Counted from the stretch's first letter, positions 7,628 through 17,181 are shown. The stretch is 64,000 nt of DNA from DUZB01 sp963747555 (GCA_963747555.1 CAVVFZ010000014.1:1-64000); one strand, 5' to 3'. Notes: generated by a model from the letters alone, not told the origin. Numbers and translations: made by a program.

Positions 7628-8773
7628 ATGAAGAATATTGTAACACGACGATTGCAGTTGAATTTGCCGAGAGGGCAATCGGCTTTTTTGTGGGGGCCGC
7701 GAAAGATAGGGAAAACCTATTGGATTAAAAAACATTATACCGATAGCCCGCTGATAGACCTGCTGAAAACGGATGTTTTTGCCGATTACGCCACTCGCCC
7801 CTGGCTCCTCAGGGAGCGGTATATTGAGCATACAGGTCTGGTTGTTATCGATGAAATACAGAAGGTCCCGGATCTGCTCGACGAAATCCATTGGCTCATC
7901 GAAAACAGTCCTGCCTGCTTCCTGATGACCGGTTCAAGCGCGCGAAAACTGCGGCGAGGACATGCCAATCTCCTTGGCGGCAGGGCGTGGCGTTACAGTA
8001 TGGCCCCCCTCACCTATCTGGAAACACAATATTTTCATCTCGAGCAGGTCATGGTTTCCGGACTTCTGCCGCCCCATTTCATGTCACCGAACCCCTTGCA
8101 GGATCTCAGGTCTTACGTCGCCGATTATTTAAAGGAAGAAATTGCAGCTGAGGCAAACATACAGAGCATCCCGGCATTTGCTGAATTTTTGAGGGTTGCG
8201 GCGCTAACCTCCGGGGAACTGCTAAACTACACGAACGTGGGGAGAGAAACCGGTGTCAGTGCAAAGGTCGTGAGAACCTACTTCCAGATACTTGAAGACA
8301 CATTGCTCGGCTACAGAATTGCACCCTGGAAAAAGGCCAAAAACAGGCGATTGATAGAAACTGAGAAATTTTACCTTTTTGATGTGGGCGTGTCCAATTA
8401 CCTCGCACGCAGGGTGCCGAAGATAGGAACCCCTGAATTCGGTCATTCCTTTGAACATTATATTTTGATGGAACTGAAGGCATATCAGGCTTATCGGAAC
8501 CCGGAGCTCGATATTCGTTACTGGCGGACAACTACTGGATTTGAAGTGGATTTTATCCTTGACGACATGGCCGTAGCCGTTGAGATCAAGGGGTCTGCAA
8601 AGGTACACAGCGCGCACACCCGAAGCCTGATGGCCCTTTTGGAAGAGCACAAGGTCAAACGAGTGATGGTCGTGTGCCTGGAACAAGAGCCGAGAAAACT
8701 CAGCCATTCTATAGAGGTTCTGCCATGGCAGATGTTTCTTGAAATGCTGTGGTCAGGGGAATTCGGCGTTTGA
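7628..8773 (+). CDS. AAA-family ATPase with DUF4143 domain
   Basis: Complete 381-residue protein. The N-terminal ATPase has the Walker A motif GPRKIGKT at residues 23-30, Walker B LVVIDEIQKVPD around residue 75, and a sensor-like FLMTGSSARKLRR. The C-terminal DUF4143 part has EFGHSFEHYILMELKAY, FEVDFILDD and AVEIKGSAK, a PD-(D/E)xK-nuclease-like arrangement. A winged-helix-like linker lies between. These ATPases are common, usually single-gene, horizontally spread loci of unclear biological role; some have been proposed as toxin or defence components. The frame is intact, in contrast with its neighbours. Confidence 0.9.
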   Translation: MKNIVTRRLQLNLPRGQSAFLWGPRKIGKTYWIKKHYTDSPLIDLLKTDVFADYATRPWLLRERYIEHTGLVVIDEIQKVPDLLDEIHWLIENSPACFLMTGSSARKLRRGHANLLGGRAWRYSMAPLTYLETQYFHLEQVMVSGLLPPHFMSPNPLQDLRSYVADYLKEEIAAEANIQSIPAFAEFLRVAALTSGELLNYTNVGRETGVSAKVVRTYFQILEDTLLGYRIAPWKKAKNRRLIETEKFYLFDVGVSNYLARRVPKIGTPEFGHSFEHYILMELKAYQAYRNPELDIRYWRTTTGFEVDFILDDMAVAVEIKGSAKVHSAHTRSLMALLEEHKVKRVMVVCLEQEPRKLSHSIEVLPWQMFLEMLWSGEFGV

Positions 8774-9052
8774 AGCTATCTATCCGATCACCCCAAAAAG
8801 CATTTTCTTGAAAACTTAAGTGTTTTTTCGACAGTCTAACCGTTCATGAACCATTGCGGAAGATTCACCCTAGCGCAGGAAAATAAGAACAGCGGATTCA
8901 TTCGGAGATGCTGGTATGCATTCCCACGGTGGACCATGGAAGCGAGGTGGAAAGCAGAAAACATCTATTCGACTGATTCGTTTGATTTGTGGTCTAAACT
9001 GTGCAGCCTGATTTGTTTTCAAAAGCGAAGGAGTGCAAGGATTATCAGAACG

Positions 9053-9493
9053 ATGCAAACGCGAAAAGACAAACTGGCAGCAATAGCCCGGGACTTTGAC
9101 CTGGAAATAATTTATGCTTTTGGGAGCCATGCAGAAGACACTCTGAAATGGCTGGAATGAGGAAAAAGATTGAGTCGTCGGTTTCTGTCTCCCTCCGATT
9201 TGGATATTGGCGTAAAGCCTGCGTCAAAAAGAAACTTTATCTGTAAAAGAGAAGGTTCAGCTCACCATGGCTTGGAAGATCTGTTTTCTGTAAACAGGGT
9301 GGATCTTGTGAGTCTTTCGGAGGCAGATCCTTTTCTGGCCGCCAATATTATTCGGGGAGAGAGAATTTTTTCAAAGGATACCTACCTGGCCGATGAATAT
9401 GATCTTTATATTCTCAGGCGTGCAGGGGACTTGATCCCGTTGGAAAGAGAAAGAATTGACCTGATTATGGGAAAGAAACATGAGTCCGAATAA
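9053..9493 (+). pseudogene. mntA: MntA-type minimal nucleotidyltransferase, copy B, broken
   Basis: The frame begins MQTRKDKLAAIARDFD and keeps YAFGSHAEDTLKWLE, then meets an in-frame TGA (about 9158-9160). Downstream it resumes SPSDLDIGVKPASKRN. It carries the same early frame slip as copy A, and a one-base loss near 9275 brings it back to the correct frame (LEDLFSVNRVDLVSL). The GSx and DxD motifs are now separated by a stop, so an enzyme is unlikely. A short product from a TTG at 9170 would lack the GSx motif. It overlaps hepT copy B by 14 bases. Confidence 0.75.
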
Positions 9494-9938
9494 GATTTCA
9501 AAAAGGATCGTGGCGGATCGTTTGGACTGGATAGAAAGAATGGTGAAAGAAATTCAGAAACTACCCCTGGGGGATTACTCGTCCTTTATCTCGGATCGAA
9601 GAAATGTCTGGTCGGCAGAATCATGCTTAAGACGCGCTCTTGAGGCGCTCATGGATTTGGGAAGACATATCGCGGCAAAAAGTTTCGGAAAAGGCATAAC
9701 AGAATACAAAGAAATTGGGTCTGTTTTGATGGACGGGGGAGTCTTTGATGACGGCTCTTGCCTTATGTTCAAGATCCTTGCTGGTTACAGAAACAGGATG
9801 GTACACTTTTATAATGAAATATCAAATGAAGAACTCTTTGAAATCTGTGCCTGTCAACTTTCGGATATTTCTAAAATGGCAGCAATCATAAAGGATTGGA
9901 CCCACCGTAATCCGGAAGTACTGGATGAAAAACTTTAA
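9480..9938 (+). CDS. hepT: HepT-like HEPN RNase toxin, copy B
   Basis: A complete 152-residue duplicate of the protein at 6067-6525, again with YRNRMVHFYNEI (RX4HXY). The two genes are nearly identical for the first 130 codons and then diverge (here SDISKMAAIIKDWTHRNPE). As with copy A, the toxin is intact while the adjoining mntA is broken. Either the pair has lost toxicity by low expression, or the conserved HepT has another use. Confidence 0.85.
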   Translation: MSPNKISKRIVADRLDWIERMVKEIQKLPLGDYSSFISDRRNVWSAESCLRRALEALMDLGRHIAAKSFGKGITEYKEIGSVLMDGGVFDDGSCLMFKILAGYRNRMVHFYNEISNEELFEICACQLSDISKMAAIIKDWTHRNPEVLDEKL

Positions 9939-10337
9939 ACTGGAATCTCCAGACGCCAAGAAACCAAAAAGGAAACCCCGATCTGGGTTTCATATGCTCG
10001 GGATGTAACAGTGTTCCTCACAACAGTCATAGGCCGATAAAGTTTGAAGTGAAGAGTCCAAATATTTAAAAAATAGCAACTATTTCCATTTTGGCTCTTT
10101 GCCTCTCGTTTTGTGCTATTCTGCAGTTCTATTATTTCGGCCGGAACGATGATCAAGGCGCGCAGTCAGTTGGACCAGATTGGCCAGATCCGGGCAAAGG
10201 GGTAATTGTTCTCGGTATGCTTCTATTTTGTCGGATAGATGCGGGTGAACCGGGAATCTTTGAAACGCTGAAATGAATGTGATAGGATGCACAAAATTAA
10301 GGATCAATTAAGCGCTTGATGAAATGAGGTGAGCATT
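9939..10337. other. Intergenic stretch between hepT copy B and DUF433 gene
   Basis: The only recognisable content is the truncated duplicate of the GT87 start at 10049-10141. The rest (10142-10337) shows no supported gene. A ribosome binding site (AGGTG) for the DUF433 gene lies at 10327-10331. Confidence 0.5.
10049..10141 (+). pseudogene. 5' fragment duplicated from the GT87-like gene
   Basis: From the GTG at 10049 the translation reads VKSPNI, a stop, then KIATISILALCLSFCAILQFYYF. This aligns with the first 30 residues of the GT87-like protein that starts with GTG at 11762 (VRIPNTQRTVTVFILSLCLL...). The bases just upstream (TTGAAGTGA) also match. About 90 bases are preserved, so it is a truncated copy of the start of that gene. 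Confidence 0.65.
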
Positions 10338-10685
10338 ATGGGATTAGCATTACTAAAGGAACCTGTCCCAATTGAGACCGATTTGGACGGTACTGCACGT
10401 TTAAGCGGATCACGCGTAACCCTTGATTCTGTTGTTGCCGCGTTCAACGCAGGCGCTACTGCTGAGGAAATCGTATGCCAGTATCCGACGTTACAATTGC
10501 CCGATGTATATGCCGTAATCACATATTATTTAAGGCAGCAGATAGATGTTGACACCTACTTGCTTGAGAGGCGGAAGGTATCGAACAGGGTTCGACAGCA
10601 CAATCAGGATCGATTCGGCATGATTGGAGTGCGCGAACGCTTATTGGCTCGTCAGAAGAAAACAAAAAGGGCGAAAGATGCTTAA
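10338..10685 (+). CDS. DUF433 antitoxin-like DNA-binding protein
   Basis: A 115-residue protein from the ATG at 10338. It has PIETDLDGTARLSGSRVTL and VVAAFNAGATAEEIVCQYP with LPDVYAVITYYLR, the hallmark of DUF433 (VapB45-like) helix-turn-helix antitoxins. The C-terminal basic tail probably binds the partner. Its TAA overlaps the ATG of a DUF5615 PIN-like toxin gene that carries a nonsense codon, so this antitoxin has probably lost its partner. Confidence 0.85.
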   Translation: MGLALLKEPVPIETDLDGTARLSGSRVTLDSVVAAFNAGATAEEIVCQYPTLQLPDVYAVITYYLRQQIDVDTYLLERRKVSNRVRQHNQDRFGMIGVRERLLARQKKTKRAKDA

Positions 10686-11031
10686 GCTTGCTTCTGACGA
10701 AAATCTCAATAATAACATTGTGCGCGGCCTGCTTCGCAGGAAGTCTCACTTGGATATTGTGCGTATTCAGGATGCCGGCCTCACAGGTGCAGATGATCCG
10801 ACAGTTCTTGAGTAGGCAGCCCAGGAAAATCGTGTTCTGCTAACACATGATGTGGCTACCATGACTCGATATGCTTATGAGCGTCTGGATGCGGGTCATA
10901 CAATGCCCGGGGTATTTGAAGTAGACCCTTTTGCGCTAATGGGCCAGGTCATTGAGGATATCCTGTTGTTAGCTGAATTGAGCTTTGAAGGGGAGTGGGA
11001 AGGCCAGATTGGTTACATCCCGTTGAAATGA
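10678..11031 (+). pseudogene. DUF5615 PIN-like toxin with a single nonsense codon
   Basis: The frame starts MLKLASDENLNNNIVRGLLRR, with the first acidic site of DUF5615 proteins. It stops at TAG (10813-10815) in VLE-stop-AAQENRVLLTHD, where relatives usually have tryptophan (TGG). Past the stop the frame is open for 71 more codons to TGA at 11029, with THDVATMTRYAYERL and GVFEVDP as expected. One G-to-A change therefore separates it from an intact 117-residue toxin of the VapC45 type, normally paired with DUF433 antitoxins. Confidence 0.8.
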
Positions 11032-11059
11032 ATAGTCGTTTTTATCGATCTTTCGGCAT

Positions 11060-11447
11060 CGTGCTGAGCGTCTCCGTCCATGAATACCAGGACCTTTCCC
11101 GAGGCGATGCGGATGCCGCTCTTTATAGCCGCGCCGTTGCCGATGCTATACGGATGGCGGTAAACCAAAGCTCCCTGGTTTTTTGCTTCGTCGCCGGCCC
11201 CATCGGTCGAACCGTCATCGACAACAATGATTTCAAAATCGGGGTGAAGAGACCGGATATCGGAAATGACAGCCCCAATACTTTCCACTTCATCGTGCGC
11301 GGGAATGATAATGGAAACATCCGAGTCTTTCATTTTTGCCGTGGCCTCGTGTGCGCTTGAATTTATTTGGAAGTGAACCATTTCCTGTGGCTGATTCTCC
11401 CTGACATCCGAACCTGTCTTTAGGGGCTTTCTCCGTTTGATGCTCAA
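11060..11447 (-). pseudogene. Third copy of the Dpm1-like GT2, 5' fragment only
   Basis: It reads SDVSIIIPAHDEVESIGAV, IIVVDDGSTDGAGDEA and IASGKVLVFMDGDAQHDAE, then ends abruptly at a junction near 11060 next to the DUF5615 gene. Only the first third of the GT2 domain is left (about 110 residues after an extended N-terminus). Base identity with 1930-2848 is very high, so it is a recent truncated duplicate. Confidence 0.75.
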
Positions 11448-11761
11448 CGTAACAATTTAAAGGTTCCTGCAAGCTGTCCTTACCTTATGCACTTGGATAT
11501 TATATTATCAAACCCTTACGTGCAAAGACTTTTTGCTGAAGGATTTATGAAGCCCGGAAGTGCTCAATCAAGGATTGAAAACCGTCTGTTTGACACGCCT
11601 CCTTCCGTACATGCGAAATGCCTGATTATAGGGCGGGAATGTTTCGTGAGATCGAGCACAGAGAGTGGCATCCCAGGAGCTTGTGAAGAAGGAGAAGTTT
11701 TCATTTAAGTTAATGATACTATATCTTTTGCCATGACATAAATTCGCGTGGAAAGCTTGAA
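11448..11761. other. Intergenic stretch with no recognised feature
   Basis: About 314 bases upstream of the GT87-like gene. I see no gene, tRNA or clear promoter in it. A short plus-strand frame at 11487-11708 has no family resemblance. Confidence 0.4.
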
Positions 11762-13091
11762 GTGAGAATTCCAAATACCCAAAGAACTGTAACGGTTTTT
11801 ATTTTATCCCTTTGTCTCCTGATTTGTGCGGTTCTACAAATTTATCATTTTACATTGAAACAAAACGGATATGATTTCTATAATTTCTGGATTTATGCGC
11901 AGGAATTCAAGCATCCAATCGTGCGTAACTTCTATTCAAATGAGTTCGACAGAATCGTTGCACAAAAGTATCTTGAAAAAGCACTGAAAAAGGAGAAAAA
12001 CTCCAAATTCAGGAAGGCTGCTTTATGGAGTTCTGAAATCTACGGGAAGGGTCATGTTTCGGCGGCAACCCCTTTATTTTATGCAATACTGTCCACTATT
12101 GTTTCAGACGACTATGATACCGATTTGGCTGTCTTTCAATTTCTATCCTTCCTTATCTTTGGCCTCACCATCTATGCGGTCAGCCGCGCTTTGGGAAATG
12201 ATTATTCAACGGTTTTCTTAACAATTTCGTTTTTATTTCTATTTTGGGCACCCTTTCATGCTGATATCGAGGTGGCCAATCTGGCCAGACTGCAGACAGG
12301 TTTGTTGGGCAGTTGCATCCTAATCTGGCGCTGTCTGAATAATCGACTTGGATTTGTTCTTGGAGGTCTGTTACTGGGCGTTAGTGTTCTATTGAAACCG
12401 AACATCGTCGGAGTGCCCATTTCATTGGCCGATAATCTGGTTTATGCAGAGACGCTATGAGAAACTGCTTTTTATCCTATTGGGTGCTTTTCTGGGAGGA
12501 TTGATTTCTATAGCCTATTCCTCTATCTACATCGGTTCTTGGAATTGTTGGTCAAACTGGTTTCAGGCCTTAATGGCTCTGCAGCAAAGCCCCCTCCCAG
12601 TCAGCTATCATAATTTGAGTCTCGCACGTCTAATCGAACATTATTTTGGAATGGACATTTCAATACCAATCTTGTTGGGATTATTTTCCTCTTTCATTTT
12701 ATGCTGTTGGCTCGCAAAGAAGAGACGAGTTCAAATCCGTTCTCATGTATCTGAAAGTGAATTGATTGAAGACATATTGGGAATGGGGATAGGGCTCCTA
12801 ATGATTTTCATGGCTTTTAAAGTAGTCTGGAATCACTACTTATTGCTGTTAGCGCCGGTATTCGTCGCTCTCATCAGCACGGCTCAAATTCCTGATCAAA
12901 ACACTGAAAATAGCATTGGCGTAACAATGCAACTCTTCGCCGGGCTTTTGTTCATTATTTACGCTCTATTACCTCTTCGATTACTGATCCCCACGGTTTC
13001 GTCATACGATATCGCCACGACATTAGGGATTGCTTCATTAGCCCTTTGGGCCCTGCTGATTTTTCGCCTTCGGGTGGAACTTAAGAGGTGA
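11762..13091 (+). CDS. GT87-like membrane glycosyltransferase, split by a frameshift
   Basis: The first part (GTG at 11762) has a membrane helix, then YDFYNFWIYAQEF with an acidic residue in the first outer loop, and LLLGVSVLLKPN. The second part (from about 12444) continues through further helices to VVWNHYLLLLAPVFV, a motif typical of GT87/DUF2029 polyprenyl-phosphate mannose-dependent transferases. A +1 shift at about 12440-12460 joins them into roughly 440 aa with 10 or more helices. Such enzymes add mannose from a lipid carrier outside the membrane. The shift may be an error, and a duplicate of its 5' end lies at 10049. Confidence 0.65.
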
Positions 13092-13429
13092 ATCCTTCAA
13101 AGCTGTTTTGAGCTCGGAACGTTTGGAACAATGATATTGCAGAAAGAAAATTCGGTCCCGATCCCTGCTTCGGCCATCGTAGACCCCCTGTTCGATGATG
13201 GTGCGACCCGGTTATGTGATCATTATTTTGAAGCGAGACCTTTGCAAAACATCCCCTTTTGCCCAATCTCGGCGTCAGGATCAAATTTTAATCCTATAAA
13301 TATTCAACATATTCCTGTGGTTGAAATTATCGCCATCCTTGACCTTGACCAAAATTAAACATTTTTCAAAGGTCTCGAAGCGGGGGGAGTCTCTTGAAAA
13401 TATCCTTTTGTCGGCAGAATGAGTAGCAG
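13092..13429. other. Intergenic stretch holding a miniature element
   Basis: No supported gene. Most of the space is taken by the 142-base inverted-repeat element at 13235-13376. Confidence 0.6.
13235..13376. mobile_element. MITE-like element with inverted ends and 5-bp duplication
   Basis: The left end GAGACCTTTGCAAAA and right end TTTTTCAAAGGTCTC are inverted repeats with one mismatch in 15. The pentamer GAAGC occurs immediately outside both ends (13230-13234 and 13377-13381), as expected for a target-site duplication. The 142-base interior has no transposase. It is probably a non-autonomous derivative of an insertion sequence; I cannot name the family with certainty. Confidence 0.65.
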
Positions 13430-15368
13430 ATGTACGCAGCAGTCATTAAAAGTGCCGAAAATATTATCTGGATTTCTTCTATCTGCCTTATCTCGATCGG
13501 TGTGGGCAAACTGATGCTTCTCCGAGCCGGCATGAAAGGAAGCGATTCAGGGGAATTGGTTATATTTTCAGCAGCCGTCGGATTCGCTGTTATAGGCTAT
13601 TCCATATTTATCTTCAGCATCTGCCAAATGCTGTATCCCGTAGTCATCTATTCCTTCACTGCTATATGCGCGATTCTGGCCCTCGCAGGATGGCTCTCCG
13701 CAAAAAGGATCGGAGTCGAATCCTCCTTTGTACCACAAACCGAATCTGTTAAACCTCCTGCACCGGATAGACGATTGGTGGTCGTAATAAATCGATGCTG
13801 CTTTATCATTCTGGCCATATCCCTGTTAGCCTGTATGATGCTGGTTCTGACGCCGGAAATCGGAAAAGACGCCTTAATCTATCATATAGGTGTTCCGAAG
13901 ATGTTTTCTGGAACATCACGGGATTTATTTCATTCCTGGTAACGTCTTTGCCAATTACCCATTTTTCGGCGAAATGCTATACATCTGGGGCCTCTCTGTC
14001 AGAGGGGAAGTGGCGGCCAAGGGGATCCATTTTGCCATAGCCCTTTTGATCCTGTTCAGCATGTGGAAATTCGGCAAGCGCTATTTCCCTGACAACCGAT
14101 TCACACCACTTTCGCTTCTCCTATTCTTTACCATCCCCTCTGTCTTTCAGAATGCTCACATGGCCTACTGTGATCTTATCCTGGCCTTTTACGCCTTTGT
14201 GGCGGCATACGCATTTATAAACTGGTTCAACACCAAAGAGACGCTGTGGATTATTCTGTGCGGCGTCTTCTCCGGCATTGCCATGGCTATTAAGTTCGGG
14301 GGGCTTTATCTCCCGCTTTCAGGATGTGTTGGAATTCTATGGGGATGCAGGCAACACAGGATACCGAATAAAAAGGCCGTCGGTCTTTTTTCCCTGTATG
14401 TTCTATTCACCTTCATCACCGGGGCGCCTTTCTACCTGAAGAATTGGGTCATGACCGGCAATCCACTGTATCCTCTCTTCTATCAATTTTTTGGCGGCAG
14501 GGGATGGAGCGCAGATCAGGCCGGATATTATGACTTGTTTATTAGAAAATTAGGCATGGGCCGTAAACTGATCGACTATCTCCTTCTGCCATGGAACTTG
14601 AGCTTTCGTGCCCGAATGGACAGCCCCGTGTTCGATGGAGTGATCGGCCCCGTTTTCATTCTTGTACTTCCCTTTGCCATCGGTATGCGTAGAATCGCAG
14701 TGGAGATGAAAATCGTGTGGGTCTATTGCCTGATGGCGTTTGTTTTCTGGGCGTCTTCAGCCCAACAAATACGATATCTGATCCTTCTTTTTCCATTTCT
14801 CTCGATAATGGCGAGCCTTACATTTTCCTATTTTATCAACAATAGAATAATCTCTACCTTGCTTTTTATCTTTATTGCGTCGGCACTTTCGTTTAACGGA
14901 TATTATATCGTCCAGGATTTCAGAAAAATACGTCCTCTGAGCGTTCTCACGGGCCAGGAAGATAAAAATGCATTTTTGACCAGAATGATCCCATCTTATG
15001 CAATCCTCAACTATGTGAATACAAAACTTCCTGAAAAATCCTATGTATTTACGATTTATATGAAAAATCTTGCATACCTCTTCAACCGGCCTTTTTATTC
15101 AGATTCCATGTTCGAATCCTATACGATCGAAACCATATTGAACAATTCAAAAACACCTGAGGATGTCCGCCTTGCTCTTAAAAGGAAGGGATTTACGCAT
15201 ATCCTATATGATATCAACTATGTTTTCGGTGATGCAGGCACATTTTCCAGAGAGAACAAGAAACTTTTTCTGGCATTTCAAAACAGATATCTTGCGCTTG
15301 TGAAAAGTGACAAAAAACGCTATTTTCTTTATCGCCTTGTGAACGTTGAAGATCCGTCTGCATTTTGA
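13430..15368 (+). CDS. GT39/ArnT-like GT-C glycosyltransferase, frameshifted
   Basis: The first frame ends in GKDALIYHIGVPKMF. After one extra T in the run at about 13902-13905 it continues LEHHGIYFIPGNVFANYPFFGEMLY. The D..YH motif followed by an aromatic Y.PFF segment in the first extracytoplasmic loop is typical of the GT39/ArnT GT-C superfamily (catalytic aspartate in loop 1). The repaired protein is about 645 aa with around 12 membrane helices and a soluble C-terminal domain. It would transfer a sugar from polyprenyl phosphate onto lipid, glycan or protein. Confidence 0.7.
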
Positions 15369-15412
15369 GATGCATAGGGCTTAAAATTGAAACGACTGTC
15401 TGAAGAGGCGCT

Positions 15413-16167
15413 GTGTACAAAGATAAAAAAGTTGTTGTGGCAATGCCCGCCTATAATGCGGCTAAGACACTCAGAAAACCTATGCCGAAGTAATGGACCA
15501 GGGAATCGTCGATCTGGTCGTCATTGTCGATGACGCGAGCCAGGATGAGACGGTTCAGATCGCTCAAACACTGCCAAATACGATCGTTCATGCGCATTCC
15601 AGAAATCTGGGCTACGGCGGCAATCAAAAGTCATGCTATAAAATCATCCTGAAGAAAGAAGCCGACATTATCATCATGGTTCATCCTGACTATCAATATA
15701 CGCCAAAACTGATTCCCGCAATGGCTTCAATGATCGGTAATGGCCTTTATCATTGTGTTTTGGGGTCCAGAATCCTCGGGGGATATGCATTGAAAAGCGG
15801 CATGCCGGTATGGAAATATGTGGCCAACCGTTTTCTCACTCTTGTCGAAAACATTTTTACAGGCGCCAAACTATCCGAATACCATACCGGTTACAGAGCC
15901 TTTTCTCGTGAATTGCTGGAAAAACTCCCCATCGAAAATAATTCTAATGATTTCGTGTTTGACAATCAGATGCTCACGCAGATCCTCTGGATGGGATATA
16001 CGGTGGCTGAAATCAGCTGTCCAACAAAATACTTTGCGGAAGCGTCTTCCATCAATTTAACCAAAAGCATAAAGTACGGGATCGGATGCCTGTCAACAGC
16101 AGTTGATTTTCGTATGGCCAAGATGAAAATCATCTCCTCAAAATTGTTCCCCAGGTCGGATAAGTGA
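15413..16167 (+). CDS. GT2 family glycosyltransferase, one-base deletion near the start
   Basis: From the GTG at 15413 the protein reads VYKDKKVVVAMPAYNAAKTLRK. One A is then missing from the run at 15475-15479, after which the frame continues TYAEVMDQGIVDLVVIVDD and ASQDETVQIA to the end at 16167. The GT-A features are VVIVDDASQDE, the HPDYQY region in place of DxD, and GSRILGG..GMPVWKYVANR. Total length is about 251 aa with no membrane helix. Proteins of this type usually use undecaprenyl phosphate or a glycan acceptor; the donor is unknown. Confidence 0.7.
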
Positions 16168-17077
16168 ATCCGATGCATCGAACCTGCAACGTGTGTAACG
16201 GTACGTTAACTCCCCGTTTTAATGAAGTTCGCGACCCGACAACAAATGAGTCTTTCACCATTTTGGCATGCACGAAATGCGGACTTGGACATACCGACCC
16301 CCGTCCGGCCGATTTGAGCCCATATTATGGTAGCCGTTACTATGGCAGCCGTCATGGCATAACCTCAGAGTTGTGTGCAAGACGATCCCTGCGCTTTGTC
16401 AACGTATTACACAGACAAACAAGAAACGATTGCTTGATGTCGGTTGTGGTGACGGCTCTTTTCTGCTGGCTGCAAGAGACGCAGGGTGGAAAGTCATGGG
16501 CACGGAACTTAATCCTCGCCCGGCGCGATCTCTCGGTCTCGATGTAAGGCATACGCTCGATCATATAGCCCATCCCGAGCGCTTTGACTGTGTCACCATG
16601 TGGCATAGTCTGGAGCATATGAAAGACACGAAATCAACGCTGCTTTCAATTGCAGGATTGCTCGCTCCACAGGGGCATCTGATTATTGCGGTGCCGAACA
16701 ACGGCAGCCTGCAGGCAAAAATGTTTGGCTCCAAATGGCTTCATCTTGATGTTCCGCGTCATCTATACCACTTCGATCCGGGTTCATTACGCTTCAGTCT
16801 CGAAAATGCCGGTTTTCACGTTTGCCGTTCCGGATACCATGAAACTGAATACAATATTATGGGGTGGTCTCAAAGCGCTATGAACTACTTGAATCCAATG
16901 CCGAATGTGTTTCTCGATTTGCTTACAGGAAAGGGAAAGGGGCATTCGGGTTGGACTAAAACATCAAATCTTATCTTTGGCTCAATCCTGGCCCTGATTT
17001 TCTCGGCTATGCTTCCTGTTGAAACATTGATAGGGAGGAGTGGAACGTTTGTTATGACAGCTTGCAGAAAGACATAA
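16164..17077 (+). CDS. Zinc-finger plus class I SAM methyltransferase, frameshifted
   Basis: The N-terminus has a four-cysteine finger (CNVCNGTL and CTKCGLGHTDPRP) as in sugar or polyketide methyltransferases. After a shift near 16420 the SAM-binding motif LLDVGCGDGSFLLAARDAG follows, then FDCVTMWHSLEHMKD and the C-terminal half. Total length is about 304 aa; the start is GTG 16164 or ATG 16173. Placed at the end of a glycosyltransferase cluster, it probably methylates a sugar or glycan. It overlaps the upstream GT2 stop. Confidence 0.7.
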
Positions 17078-17181
17078 ATTTCGAGATAAAACGAGCTTCG
17101 AGGAACAACGAGTTGATCAATATGAATTGCCCGTGAACACTGACTGCTTTCTCGCTATCACTGTATTCTTGTTGGGAGTGG

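Noticed and set aside
13131..13358. 75-codon plus-strand frame
   Set aside because: It overlaps the inverted-repeat element and has no sensible protein features.
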